From NCBI RefSeq assembly GCF_002812725.1, contig NZ_NMUN01000002.1, forward strand, positions 62,001-126,000: a stretch of 64,000 bases of DNA, given 5' to 3'. The DNA comes from Microbacterium sp. BR1 (GTDB taxonomy: Bacteria; Actinomycetota; Actinomycetes; Actinomycetales; Microbacteriaceae). Below are positions 24,091 to 32,320 of the stretch, in pieces (within the stretch, counting starts at the first letter, position 1; every line of letters begins with the position of its first letter). The position numbers and the translations under genes are program-made. The notes under the pieces are model-generated. The model saw only the letters and a list, made by a program, of their open reading frames with translations, was not told where the DNA came from and did no database searches.

Positions 24091-25160
24091 TCGGCCTCGG
24101 TGTCATCTCGCGGCAGTACCTCGCGACACTCCAGGGTCTCCCCGGCATCCGCATCGTCGCCACGGCGGACCTGGACGCGGAACGCGCCGCCGCCGTCGCC
24201 GCCGACATCCCCGGGTGCCGTGCGCTGAGCGTGGACGAGCTCGTCGCCGATCCCGCGGTGCAGACGGTCATCAACCTGACGATCCCCGCGGCGCACGCCG
24301 AGGTCGCGCTCGCCGCGCTCGCCCACGGCAAGAACGTGTACGGAGAGAAGCCGCTCGCCGCGACGCTCGCCGAGGCGGGCGGGATGATGGATGCCGCGGG
24401 GTCGGCGTGGGTCGGCTCGGCTCCCGACACGGTGCTCGGCACCGGGATCCAAACGGCGCGTGCCGCGATCGATGCGGGCCGCATCGGCCGCCCCACAGCG
24501 GCCACGGCGACCTGGGTCTCTGCGGGACACGAGGCGTGGCATCCGCACCCCGACTTCTACTACCGCGAGGGAGGGGGCCCGCTGCTGGACATGGGCCCCT
24601 ACTACCTGACCTCTCTCGTCCACCTGCTCGGCCCCGTCGCCCGCGTGAGCGGAGCGTCCTCGCGGACGCGCGACACCCGCCGCATCGGATCGGGCCCGCG
24701 CGAGGGCGAGATCATCCCCGTCGAGGTCGACACCCACGTGACGGGCGTGCTCGAGCACGTCGGTGGCGCGGTGTCCACGGTCGCCTTCAGCTTCGACGCG
24801 GTGGCCACGACCGCCGCCCCGCTCGAGATCCACGGTGAGACCGGCAGCCTCACGGCTCCCGACCCGAACACGTTCGACGGCGAGGTGCGCGTGCGCGGCG
24901 CGGGTGAGGAATCGTGGCAACTCCTCGAACCGAGCGCGGGGTACGAGGGCGCCGGGCGGGGGATCGGGGTCATCGACTTCCTCCGCGACGGTGAGCGCGG
25001 CGGCCGCGCGAGCGGCGCGATGGCCCTGCACGTGCTCGAGATCATGACCGCGCTGCTGGATTCCGCGCGCACGGGGGCCCGCGTGACACTGCAGACGGTC
25101 GTCGAGCGCCCCTCGGTCGTGCCGCTGACCTCGTACGACGAATGGAGCCGGTCGGCCTGA
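24063..25160 (+). CDS. Gfo/Idh/MocA family oxidoreductase (second copy)
   Basis: This 365-residue dehydrogenase has a Rossmann motif at its start (IGIIGLGVISRQYLATL) and the lysine-containing signature HGKNVYGEKPLAATLAEA. The second domain includes YREGGGPLLDMGPYYLTSLVHLLGP. The start is a GTG at 24063 that lies 28 bases inside the ThuA gene in another frame; upstream parts of the frame run wholly inside ThuA. It closes the sugar operon and probably works with the first copy on a sugar or keto-sugar intermediate. Confidence 0.88.
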   Translation: MGQPHGIGIIGLGVISRQYLATLQGLPGIRIVATADLDAERAAAVAADIPGCRALSVDELVADPAVQTVINLTIPAAHAEVALAALAHGKNVYGEKPLAATLAEAGGMMDAAGSAWVGSAPDTVLGTGIQTARAAIDAGRIGRPTAATATWVSAGHEAWHPHPDFYYREGGGPLLDMGPYYLTSLVHLLGPVARVSGASSRTRDTRRIGSGPREGEIIPVEVDTHVTGVLEHVGGAVSTVAFSFDAVATTAAPLEIHGETGSLTAPDPNTFDGEVRVRGAGEESWQLLEPSAGYEGAGRGIGVIDFLRDGERGGRASGAMALHVLEIMTALLDSARTGARVTLQTVVERPSVVPLTSYDEWSRSA

Positions 25161-25163
25161 GGC

Positions 25164-25179
25164 CGCGGGTCAGCCCGCG
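25164..25179. terminator. Short GC hairpin between convergent genes
   Basis: CGCGGG (25164-25169) and CCCGCG (25174-25179) form a six-pair stem with a TCAG loop in the nine-base gap between the sugar operon and the convergent flavoprotein gene, overlapping the latter's stop codon. It could end transcription from both sides but has no T-run. Confidence 0.4.
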
Positions 25180-26786
25180 AGCGCCCGGTGGACGGATGCG
25201 ACGGCGCTCGAACCTTCGCCGACCGCCGCCGCGACCCGCTTCATCGAACCGCGCCGCACATCACCCGCGGCGAAGACCCGGGGGAGGGACGTCTCGAACG
25301 GGAGCGGCTCGCGACCGAGCTGCCGCCACTGCAGTCCGAGCGCCGAGATGTCGACGCCCGTCCGCAGAAAGCCGTCGTCGTCCCGGTCCAGCGACGAGAG
25401 CCACGACGTCGCGGGATCCGCGCCGATGAAGCAGAAGAGCCCGCGCGCGCTGACGTCGCCCACGCTGTCGATGCGCACGCCCTCGAGCGCCTCCCCGCCC
25501 GCGAGGGCGACGACGTGCGAGCCCGTGTGGACCTCGACCCGCGGGTCCTCGACCAGACGATCGACGAGATAGGACGACATCCGCTTCCCCAGATCGTCGC
25601 CACGGACGACCAGGCGCACGGGGCATCCGTTCGCCGCGAGATACAACGATGCCTGCCCGGCCGAGTTCGCACCGCCCACCACGACGACGGGGGATTCGAG
25701 CACCTGCCGCAGCTCGAGCTGGGTCGCCGCGTAATAGATGCCCGCGCCCTCGAAGTCCGACCACCGGTCGAGCGGGAGCGTGCGGTAGGCGGCTCCCGAG
25801 GTCACGATCGCGCTGCGGGTGCGGATGATCCGGCCATCCGTCAGCGTGACGTCGAGCAGGTCGCCCACGGGTGTCAGGGCGACGGCCTCGCACGGGGCAT
25901 ACACGCGCACCCCGAACTTCAGGGCCTGCAGGGACGCTTGACCGATCAGGTCCTCGCCGCTCACGCCGAACGGAAAGCCGAGGAAGTTCTCGATGCGCGA
26001 CGTCGTGGCGGCCTGTCCTCCCGGTGCGACCGCATCGAGCAGCACCGTCGACAACCCCTCCGACGCGCCGTAGATGGCGGCGGCGAGCCCCGCCGGTCCG
26101 GCACCCACCACGACCAGGTCGACGACCGTGTCGGCCACGGCCTGATAACTCAGCCCGAGGCGGTCCGCGACGAGACCGGGTGTGGCGCGCACGAGTGGCT
26201 CGCCCTGGATGAAGGCGACCGGAAGATCCTCCGCGGCGAATTCGTGGGGGGCGAAGTGCTCGCGGTCTTCGGGGGTGAGCTCATACGCCGAATAGACCAG
26301 GTCGAGGCGCTCCGCGAAACGGCGGAGCGCCATGAGCTCGGGGGACGACCCCGCGCCGACGAGCTTGAGGGTGAGCGCAGCGGGCCCCCGTCGCAGGTGC
26401 TCGCGTCGGGCCCAGAGCGCGTGCAGAACGATGTCGCACAGTTCATCGTCCTCCGCCATCAAGCGCCGCAGCGCTGACCGTGGCACGCGATACACCGTGC
26501 CCCCGCGTGTGACGCGTGCGGAGAGGAACGCCCCCTGTCCATTGAGCAGTCCCAGCTCGCCGACGAAGCTGTGCGGCCCCATCGGTGCGATGACCACCTC
26601 TTCCATCCAGCCGAGTGCGTCGCGCACCACCTCGACCTCGCCGGTGTCCACCAGGATCAGGTCGTACTCCGCGTCGCCCGAACGGAAGACGTAGTCGCCG
26701 ACCTCGGTCTTCTGCGGCGTACCGTAGGTGAGCATCCGCTTCCACTGCGCGGTCGTGAGGGTCGGCATCTCGAGTTCGGTACCCAT
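25170..26786 (-). CDS. Cyclic-nucleotide-domain / thioredoxin-reductase-like flavoprotein
   Basis: This 538-residue protein joins a cNMP-binding (CRP-like) domain (residues 10-135, with FVGELGLLNGQGAF) to a thioredoxin-like vestige (about 140-205) and a class II pyridine nucleotide-disulfide oxidoreductase domain. FAD binds at VVVGAGPAGLAAAIYG (226-241) and NAD(P)H at VVVVGGANSAGQASL (368 on). The redox CxxC expected before the NAD(P)H motif is missing; the sequence there is GIYYAAT. It is thus a TrxR-like flavoprotein, not a true thioredoxin reductase. The leaderless ATG at 26786 is preferred over the GTG at 26792. Confidence 0.87.
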   Translation of the reverse strand: MGTELEMPTLTTAQWKRMLTYGTPQKTEVGDYVFRSGDAEYDLILVDTGEVEVVRDALGWMEEVVIAPMGPHSFVGELGLLNGQGAFLSARVTRGGTVYRVPRSALRRLMAEDDELCDIVLHALWARREHLRRGPAALTLKLVGAGSSPELMALRRFAERLDLVYSAYELTPEDREHFAPHEFAAEDLPVAFIQGEPLVRATPGLVADRLGLSYQAVADTVVDLVVVGAGPAGLAAAIYGASEGLSTVLLDAVAPGGQAATTSRIENFLGFPFGVSGEDLIGQASLQALKFGVRVYAPCEAVALTPVGDLLDVTLTDGRIIRTRSAIVTSGAAYRTLPLDRWSDFEGAGIYYAATQLELRQVLESPVVVVGGANSAGQASLYLAANGCPVRLVVRGDDLGKRMSSYLVDRLVEDPRVEVHTGSHVVALAGGEALEGVRIDSVGDVSARGLFCFIGADPATSWLSSLDRDDDGFLRTGVDISALGLQWRQLGREPLPFETSLPRVFAAGDVRRGSMKRVAAAVGEGSSAVASVHRALAG

Positions 26787-26792
26787 GCCCAC

Positions 26793-26798
26793 AGGCTA
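26793..26798 (-). promoter_or_regulatory. -10 box TAGCCT for a leaderless transcript
   Basis: On the minus strand TAGCCT is followed by six bases and the ATG at 26786 of the cNMP/TrxR-like gene. There is no Shine-Dalgarno box. Confidence 0.6.
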
Positions 26799-26904
26799 AT
26801 CACGGAACTCACGGCTCGCTCCCAGCTTGGCGGGACCAAAACAGAGGACTCATCCGTTCTCTTACATGACGCGACAGCCAGCCGCGTCTGACCGAGGAGG
26901 AACC

Positions 26905-27414
26905 GTGGCGAACGACTATCGCAAGACTCCCGAGGCGCTTTCGCGTCTCACCCCCGAGCAGTACCGCGTGACGCAGGAGGACGGCACCGAGCCGGCCTTC
27001 CGCAACCGCTACTGGAACAACCACGATCAGGGCATCTACGTCGACGTCGTGTCGGGGCAGCCGCTCTTCTCGTCGACCGACAAGTACGACAGCCGCAGCG
27101 GCTGGCCGAGCTTCACCCGGCCGATAGATCCCGCGGCCGTGACCGAGAAGGTCGATCGGACGCTGTGGATGAAGCGCACCGAGGTGCGTTCCACCGGAGC
27201 CGACAGCCACCTCGGGCACGTCTTCGACGACGGGCCCCGCGAGGCGGGCGGCCTGCGCTATTGCATGAACTCCGCAGCCCTGCGCTTCATCCCCGTCGCG
27301 CAGCTCGAGACCGAGGGCTACGGTGAGTTCCGCGCCCTCTTCGACAACGCTGTCGCCGAAAACACAGACACCGCCAACTCAGACACCACGACCACCCAGG
27401 AGCAGACATCATGA
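26905..27414 (+). CDS. msrB: Peptide-methionine (R)-S-oxide reductase MsrB
   Basis: This 169-residue enzyme reduces the R-epimer of methionine sulfoxide in proteins. The motifs are [23 protein letters not shown] and [11 protein letters not shown], with the catalytic cysteine C120. The two CxxC zinc pairs of many MsrB proteins are absent, so this is the zinc-free form. The GTG at 26905 follows a strong GAGGAGG. The C-terminus has a Thr/Asp/Asn-rich tail of about 20 residues. It overlaps msrA by four bases. Confidence 0.94.
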   Translation: MANDYRKTPEALSRLTPEQYRVTQEDGTEPAFRNRYWNNHDQGIYVDVVSGQPLFSSTDKYDSRSGWPSFTRPIDPAAVTEKVDRTLWMKRTEVRSTGADSHLGHVFDDGPREAGGLRYCMNSAALRFIPVAQLETEGYGEFRALFDNAVAENTDTANSDTTTTQEQTS

Positions 27415-27956
27415 CCGACGACGGAAGCATCACCCGCACTCCCGGAACCGAGACCGCGGTCCTCGCCGGCGGTTGCTTCTGGGGCATGGAGGACCTGATT
27501 CGTCGCCAGCCCGGTGTGCTCGACACCCGGGTCGGCTACACGGGCGGTCAGAACGATCACGCGACGTATCGCAACCACCCCGGTCACGCCGAGGCGGTCG
27601 AGATCGTCTTCGACCCCGCGAAGACGACGTATCGCGACATCCTCGCGTTCTTCTTCCAGATCCACGACCCGTCGACCCTGAACCGCCAGGGCAACGACAT
27701 CGGATCGAGCTATCGCTCGGCGATCTTCCCGCTCGGCCCCGAGCAGGAGAAGGTCGCACGTGACACGATCGCCGACGTGGATGCCTCGGGTCTCTGGCCG
27801 GGCAAGGCCGTCACCACGATCGAGCCCGCGGGCCCCTTCTGGGAGGCCGAGCCCGAGCACCAGGACTACCTGCTGCGGATTCCGAACGGCTATACGTGCC
27901 ACTTCCCCCGGCGGGGATGGGTGCTGCCCGAGCGCGAGGCGTCCGCCTCCGTCTGA
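27411..27956 (+). CDS. msrA: Peptide-methionine (S)-S-oxide reductase MsrA
   Basis: This 181-residue protein has the MsrA active site [11 protein letters not shown] with catalytic C22, then [24 protein letters not shown] and [26 protein letters not shown], all family hallmarks. It reduces the S-epimer of methionine sulfoxide and, coupled to msrB, repairs both forms. It is convergent with the DUF3494 surface-protein gene 19 bp away. Confidence 0.95.
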   Translation: MTDDGSITRTPGTETAVLAGGCFWGMEDLIRRQPGVLDTRVGYTGGQNDHATYRNHPGHAEAVEIVFDPAKTTYRDILAFFFQIHDPSTLNRQGNDIGSSYRSAIFPLGPEQEKVARDTIADVDASGLWPGKAVTTIEPAGPFWEAEPEHQDYLLRIPNGYTCHFPRRGWVLPEREASASV

Positions 27957-27975
27957 ACGGACTCGTCACCCGGCG

Positions 27976-29097
27976 TCAGCGGCGTCGAGTTGTTCGTGCG
28001 CGCTGCGCGAGAACCAAAGCCATCCCGGCCGCCAGCAGCGCCCCTCCGGCGAGAAGGGGAATGGTCGGGTCTGAGCCCGACTCGGCGAGTCGCGGGGTGA
28101 GATCGGCCGCGATCACGAGGGTGTAGGTCGCGACAGCATCCGGCGCGGTGCCGTTCGCCGCGGTGACGGTGAAGGTATACGTTCCGGGTGCTGTCGGACG
28201 GCCCGAGATGGTGCCGGTCGTCGCATCCAGGGTGAGCCCCATCGGCAGAGCGCCGCTCGTGACCGTGTAGGTCGCCGTCGGGGTTCCCGAGGTCGTGAGC
28301 GTGTACGAGTAGTCGCTGCCCTCGACACCGGCGAGCGGTCCCGCGGAGGTGAAGGTCGGGCTGGTTCGGACGGTTCCGCCGGCCGCGGAGCAGCCGGACG
28401 GGCGCGTGATCGTGTTCTGGTCCAGGTTCACCGCGCCGATTCGTGCAAGCAGGCGGCCCGATACCGTCGCGCCGGTCACCAGGGTTATCGACTGGTCGGC
28501 CATGACCGTGCCGACGAAGGCCGCGCCCCCGCCGATCGTCGCGGATGTGCCGACCTGCCAGAACACGTTGCACGCGCTTGCGCCGCCGGTCACGGAAATG
28601 ACTGCACCTGTCGCAACGGTCAAAGTGGAAGCCGCCTGGAACACCCAGACGGACTCCGCCCCTCCATCGAGCGTGAGCACGCCGGACACGGAAAGCGCGT
28701 CACCCGAGTAGACGCCGGGGCCGTATGACGGCCCCGTCAGGTCGGCGAGTGCTGAGAGGTTGGGGCTCAGGCTCGCAGCGGTGTTGAATGCGGTAGTCAG
28801 GTCTACCTTTGCCTGATCGGCGACACCGGTGGCAATCTCGTAAGCGCCCGAATGCGTCAGTGCGTTATAGCCAGTCACGGCCGTGCCCGGGCTGAGCCCG
28901 ATGTCGCCGATTATCGGGTTGGCCGGCACCATGGTGACCGTCGAACCGGCGAGCACGGCGAACGTTTCGGCGGTGCCGAGGCCGATGGGGCCATCGATCG
29001 TGGTGTCGGCATGCGCGGCGCTCGGGATGATCGCGACGCCGATCACGGCGACGGATGCGAGGAGGACGGCGCCTCTGTGAATGAACGTGTGGACCAT
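27976..29097 (-). CDS. DUF3494 (ice-binding-like) surface protein
   Basis: This 373-residue protein has a signal peptide (VHTFIHRGAVLLASVAVIG to AHA, cleavage near residue 31). A DUF3494 beta-solenoid domain follows (LGTAETFAVLAGSTVT, IIGDIGLSPGTAVTG, SVWVFQAASTLTVATGAVI, NVFWQVGTSATIG), then a putative Ig-like domain (PTFTSAGPLAGVEGSDYSYTLTTSG, about 255-335). The end is LAESG, a hydrophobic helix and RARTTRRR, resembling an LAxTG sortase signal or a membrane anchor. In cold organisms the DUF3494 domain binds ice; in many soil actinobacteria it is an adhesin-like surface protein of unknown role. The ATG at 29097 follows AGGAAGGGA. Confidence 0.85.
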   Translation of the reverse strand: MVHTFIHRGAVLLASVAVIGVAIIPSAAHADTTIDGPIGLGTAETFAVLAGSTVTMVPANPIIGDIGLSPGTAVTGYNALTHSGAYEIATGVADQAKVDLTTAFNTAASLSPNLSALADLTGPSYGPGVYSGDALSVSGVLTLDGGAESVWVFQAASTLTVATGAVISVTGGASACNVFWQVGTSATIGGGAAFVGTVMADQSITLVTGATVSGRLLARIGAVNLDQNTITRPSGCSAAGGTVRTSPTFTSAGPLAGVEGSDYSYTLTTSGTPTATYTVTSGALPMGLTLDATTGTISGRPTAPGTYTFTVTAANGTAPDAVATYTLVIAADLTPRLAESGSDPTIPLLAGGALLAAGMALVLAQRARTTRRR

Positions 29098-29250
29098 GGT
29101 CGAGGTCCCTTCCTGATCAGGAGGGAAACGTCGAGGACCCCGGTCAAACACGCCTACCTGTGCCCAGCGTCACACGCTTTCGGGTGCAACGGGGGAATCG
29201 GGCACAACCGATGCGCGATCGACACCTGCCGGACATCCGCCGGACGCCAG

Positions 29251-29289
29251 AACCGCGGGGCGGGAGCTCTCCGCTCCCGCCCCGCGGTT
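29251..29289 (-). terminator. Strong intrinsic hairpin after the O-demethylase gene
   Basis: A perfect 17-bp stem (AACCGCGGGGCGGGAGC at 29251-29267 with its complement at 29273-29289) and a five-base loop lie 17 bases after the stop codon of the minus-strand LigM-like gene. It has no long U-tract, as is common in actinobacteria. Confidence 0.85.
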
Positions 29290-29305
29290 GTGTTCGGTGC
29301 GTGCG

Positions 29306-30688
29306 TCAGGCGTTCGCGTTCGCGCGATACGTCGTGCGCGCCTGCTCCGTCAGTGGCGCAGGCTGAACCGTCGCGCGGATCTTCACCTGCACGTGGTCCT
29401 CGACCTGCAGCTTCGTGGACGGAGTGTCTTCGCCCCAGACGACGGTGACCTCGGTGCCGGGCTCGGCGTAAGCCGGGTCGATGACCGCGAGCGAGAGGAT
29501 CGCGCGCTCGTTGGCCGAATAGCCCGTCCAGGTCGAAACGCCGACCGTCTTGCCGTCCGCCTCGACCCGGTCGAAGTGGAAGGTGTCGTACAGCGACATC
29601 GGCAGGTTGAAGTACTTCGCCCCCGGACCCTCGTGGAACATCGATCCGACGGCCTCAGCCACGTCGTCGCCGTTCCAGACGAGCGTCACCTTGCGGCGCG
29701 TGTCCGTCTTGCCCTCGGCGACCATGCGCTCCAGTGCCTCGCGGCCGATGAAGTCGTGGTCGAACCCGATGATCCGGCCGTAGTCGAGCTCGAACGGCGT
29801 GACGTAGTAGTCCTCGATGTTGTCCGTGTGGTAGCTGCCACCGAGGGGCGACACCGTCTCGTAGGCGTTGGCCGTGAGCCAGCGGCGGTAGTCGGCGAGG
29901 CGCTCGTCGGTGTAGATCGCGGGCAGGGGACGGGGGAGCCATCCGGACTCGAGCGCGTTGGTGTGGTACGCCCGGCCGCCGACCTGAACGAGGTCGAACT
30001 CCTTGCCGGCCTCGAGAAGCGCGGCGTGCACGATCTCGTTGTCCTCCCACGGACCCCACATCTCGTAGCCGGGCTCACCGGCCATGCCGTGACGAAGGGC
30101 GCGGACTTCCTTGCCGCCGATCGTGAAGCGCGTCATGCCGAAGAACTTCAGCTTCGGCGGCTCGGCGCCGGTCGCCTTGCGGATGACCTCGAGAGCGCCG
30201 GGACCCTGCACCTGGTAGCGGTAGACGACGGGGTCGCCCTTGCGCACGAGCGAGTTGTCGTCGCGCCAGACCTCGACGTCGTACCCGCCGGTGACGGCGT
30301 GGTAGTGCATCCAGTTGATCGACGGCGGGATGCCGACGGCCTGGTACTCGTCCTCTTCGAGGTGGAAGAGGATGTTGTCGCCGATGACGTAGCCGTCGTG
30401 GTTGACCGCGACGAACTGCTTGGCCATGTCGACCGGGAAGTTCGCGACGCTGTTGATCGCGAGGTCGCTGATCAGCTTGAGGGCGTCGGGACCCTTGATG
30501 TTGAGGTCGGCCATGTGGTGCGACTGATCGAACAGAACGGCCGTGCGACGCCAGGCGAGCTGCTCGTCGCGCCAGTTGCTGAACTCCTGGACGACGCGCG
30601 GCACGACGGCCGGCGGGGACTGCGACTCCCACAGCAGCTCGACCGGATTTCCGGCAGCGGCGATGGCTTCCTCGAGATTGTTCGGCAC
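29306..30688 (-). CDS. Tetrahydrofolate-dependent O-demethylase, LigM/DesA type (GcvT fold)
   Basis: This 460-residue protein has the aminomethyltransferase (GcvT) fold and closely follows LigM/DesA of lignin-degrading bacteria in length and blocks: EFSNWRDEQLAWRRTAVLFDQSHHM, LKFFGMTRFTIGGKEVRALRHGMAG and LESGWLPRPLPAIYTDERL. LigM and DesA move the methyl group of vanillate or syringate to tetrahydrofolate. Aryl-methyl substrates are therefore likely here, though some relatives act elsewhere. AAGGAGGAATC precedes the ATG at 30688. A LysR gene diverges from it. No methylene-THF reductase or formyl-THF gene lies nearby. Confidence 0.82.
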   Translation of the reverse strand: MPNNLEEAIAAAGNPVELLWESQSPPAVVPRVVQEFSNWRDEQLAWRRTAVLFDQSHHMADLNIKGPDALKLISDLAINSVANFPVDMAKQFVAVNHDGYVIGDNILFHLEEDEYQAVGIPPSINWMHYHAVTGGYDVEVWRDDNSLVRKGDPVVYRYQVQGPGALEVIRKATGAEPPKLKFFGMTRFTIGGKEVRALRHGMAGEPGYEMWGPWEDNEIVHAALLEAGKEFDLVQVGGRAYHTNALESGWLPRPLPAIYTDERLADYRRWLTANAYETVSPLGGSYHTDNIEDYYVTPFELDYGRIIGFDHDFIGREALERMVAEGKTDTRRKVTLVWNGDDVAEAVGSMFHEGPGAKYFNLPMSLYDTFHFDRVEADGKTVGVSTWTGYSANERAILSLAVIDPAYAEPGTEVTVVWGEDTPSTKLQVEDHVQVKIRATVQPAPLTEQARTTYRANANA

Positions 30689-30797
30689 GGGTGATTCCTC
30701 CTTGAATGACAGCCGGCTTTCGACCTCCCCAGTGTTGTCACGTGCTTGAACCCGTGTAAAACATATTTATCCAACGTTTCACCACAGGAGATCTTTC

Positions 30798-31787
30798 ATG
30801 TCCGCGATCCCCTTCACCCTGCGCCAGCTCGAGTACTTCGAAGCGATAGCCAGCGAGGGCTCGCTCGCCGCCGCCGCCGAGCGGTGCCGCGTCAGCCCAC
30901 CGGGCCTCGCGCTCGCCCTCGACGAACTCGAACGGCACCTGGGGGTGCAGCTGTTCGTCCGTCGCAAGGGCAAGGGCATGACGCTGACGGCCGTCGGGTC
31001 CCGGATGCTCTCGCACGCCCGGCGACTCCTCGCGGGGGCCGAGTCGCTCGCGGGCGAGGCGGGTCAGTCGATCGGCGCTCTGACGGGCCGTTTCGCGATC
31101 GGATGCTTCGCCACGTTGACGCCGTTCTTCCTCCCGGGCATCCTCGAGCACTTCCGCGAGGCGCACCCCGGACTCCAGCTCGACATCGTGGAGGCGGATG
31201 CCGCGCACCTGGACGAGATGCTCCTGCGGGGACGGATCGATGTCGCGCTGCTCTACAGCGTCGACGTGTCGGGCCACCTCTCGTTCGATCCCGTCCAGAA
31301 CTTCCGCCCGCACGTGCTCGTGGGCGGTCGTCATCCCCTCGCGGAGCGTCGCAAGGTGCACCTCGCCGAACTCGCGAAGGAGCCGCTCATCGCGCTGGAT
31401 GTCCATCCCGCTCGCAAGAACACCGAGCACATCTTCGAGACGCTCGGCCTCGAGCCCTCGATCGGTTACGTCACGGGCAACTACGAACTGGTGCGGTGCC
31501 TCGTCGGGCGCGGCCTCGGCTACGCCGTCATGTTCCAGCGCGCCGCGACATCGCGCACCTACGACGGGCACGTCGTCCGGCGCCTCGACATCGCGGATCG
31601 CGTGCCGCCCACCATCGTCGGGCTCGCCCGGCCGGCGGGCGCGCCCCGCACCGCTCGCTACGGCGCGCTCCTGGACATGCTGATCTCGACCGCCGGCCGA
31701 GCGGGCCTGCACGATGCCGCACCCTCGGGCGATCAGGGAACGGCTTCGACCTCGAAGTCGAGCACGATCGCGCCGCCCGTGGCGTAG
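30798..31787 (+). CDS. LysR-family regulator of the O-demethylase
   Basis: This 329-residue protein has a LysR helix-turn-helix near residues 5-65 (FTLRQLEYFEAIASEGSLAAAAERC) and a two-lobed effector domain from residue 95. It diverges from the LigM-like gene across 109 bp that includes an AT-rich stretch (30757-30770) unusual in this genome and a CACG/CGTG dyad near 30739-30755, a plausible LysR site. It likely activates the demethylase in response to an aromatic acid. CAGGAGAT precedes the ATG at 30798. The last 55 bases overlap the convergent EthD gene, encoding a Ser/Thr-rich tail. Confidence 0.88.
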   Translation: MSAIPFTLRQLEYFEAIASEGSLAAAAERCRVSPPGLALALDELERHLGVQLFVRRKGKGMTLTAVGSRMLSHARRLLAGAESLAGEAGQSIGALTGRFAIGCFATLTPFFLPGILEHFREAHPGLQLDIVEADAAHLDEMLLRGRIDVALLYSVDVSGHLSFDPVQNFRPHVLVGGRHPLAERRKVHLAELAKEPLIALDVHPARKNTEHIFETLGLEPSIGYVTGNYELVRCLVGRGLGYAVMFQRAATSRTYDGHVVRRLDIADRVPPTIVGLARPAGAPRTARYGALLDMLISTAGRAGLHDAAPSGDQGTASTSKSSTIAPPVA

Positions 31788-32041
31788 TTGGGGACATCGC
31801 CCTGGACAGCCTGGCCCTCGGGCGAGGTGATCGCCGCGATCATGGCGGCCTTGTCGACGAAGTCGGCCTCGAAGATCGCGAAGTACGGGCTCTCTCCCTC
31901 GGCGGCGTCGACCGACAGCGTGAAGCGCTGCGCAAGCGTTCCGGGCAGCTTCTTCGCGAGCGGGAGGTGCGTATTGCGGTAGTACTCCTCGAACGCAGCG
32001 GGGTCCTCGGGTGCCGGGTACAGGACGATGAGCTTGTGCAC
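31733..32041 (-). CDS. EthD-domain small protein
   Basis: This 102-residue protein fits the EthD family (dimeric alpha/beta barrel): KLIVLYPAPEDPAAFEEYYRNTHLPLAKKLPG near the start, with the Y-x-x-x-H pattern of that family. EthD proteins accompany catabolic oxygenases and dehydrogenases; one is needed for ethyl tert-butyl ether degradation, and related ones act as small isomerases or cyclases. The GTG at 32041 follows GGAGG. Its 3' end overlaps the LysR gene by 55 bases, tail to tail. An 18-bp tandem duplication lies just upstream. Confidence 0.8.
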   Translation of the reverse strand: MHKLIVLYPAPEDPAAFEEYYRNTHLPLAKKLPGTLAQRFTLSVDAAEGESPYFAIFEADFVDKAAMIAAITSPEGQAVQGDVPNYATGGAIVLDFEVEAVP

Positions 32042-32067
32042 GGATGCCTCCTCGCATGGGTGGGACC

Positions 32068-32103
32068 TCAGTCTGGCGATCAGGTTCAGTCTGGCGATCA
32101 GGG
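32068..32103 (-). repeat. 18-bp tandem duplication with repeated CAGACT box
   Basis: TCAGTCTGGCGATCAGGT (32068-32085) is followed at once by a copy differing only in the last base (32086-32103). On the minus strand each copy carries CAGACT, the -10-like hexamer also found before the gene at 48668. The pair lies 27-62 bp upstream of the EthD start codon, so it may be a duplicated promoter or a direct-repeat operator. Confidence 0.7.
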
Positions 32104-32320
32104 TGCCATCCGCCGGCCGCGCCGTCGCGATCCGCCTACGACTGTGCGCGTGTGGACAAGCCGCGCCGGAATCCATGCGTCTGCACCCTCCCCGAAGAGC
32201 GGGCGCCCGGGCTACCCTGGCAACGATCGGAAGGTCCGGAGAGGCGTCGTCATGGTCGACGATGCCTCGTGACATGGGCGATGGCGTCCATGCGCGGGCC
32301 GAGTCTTCGAGGGAGCGCAC

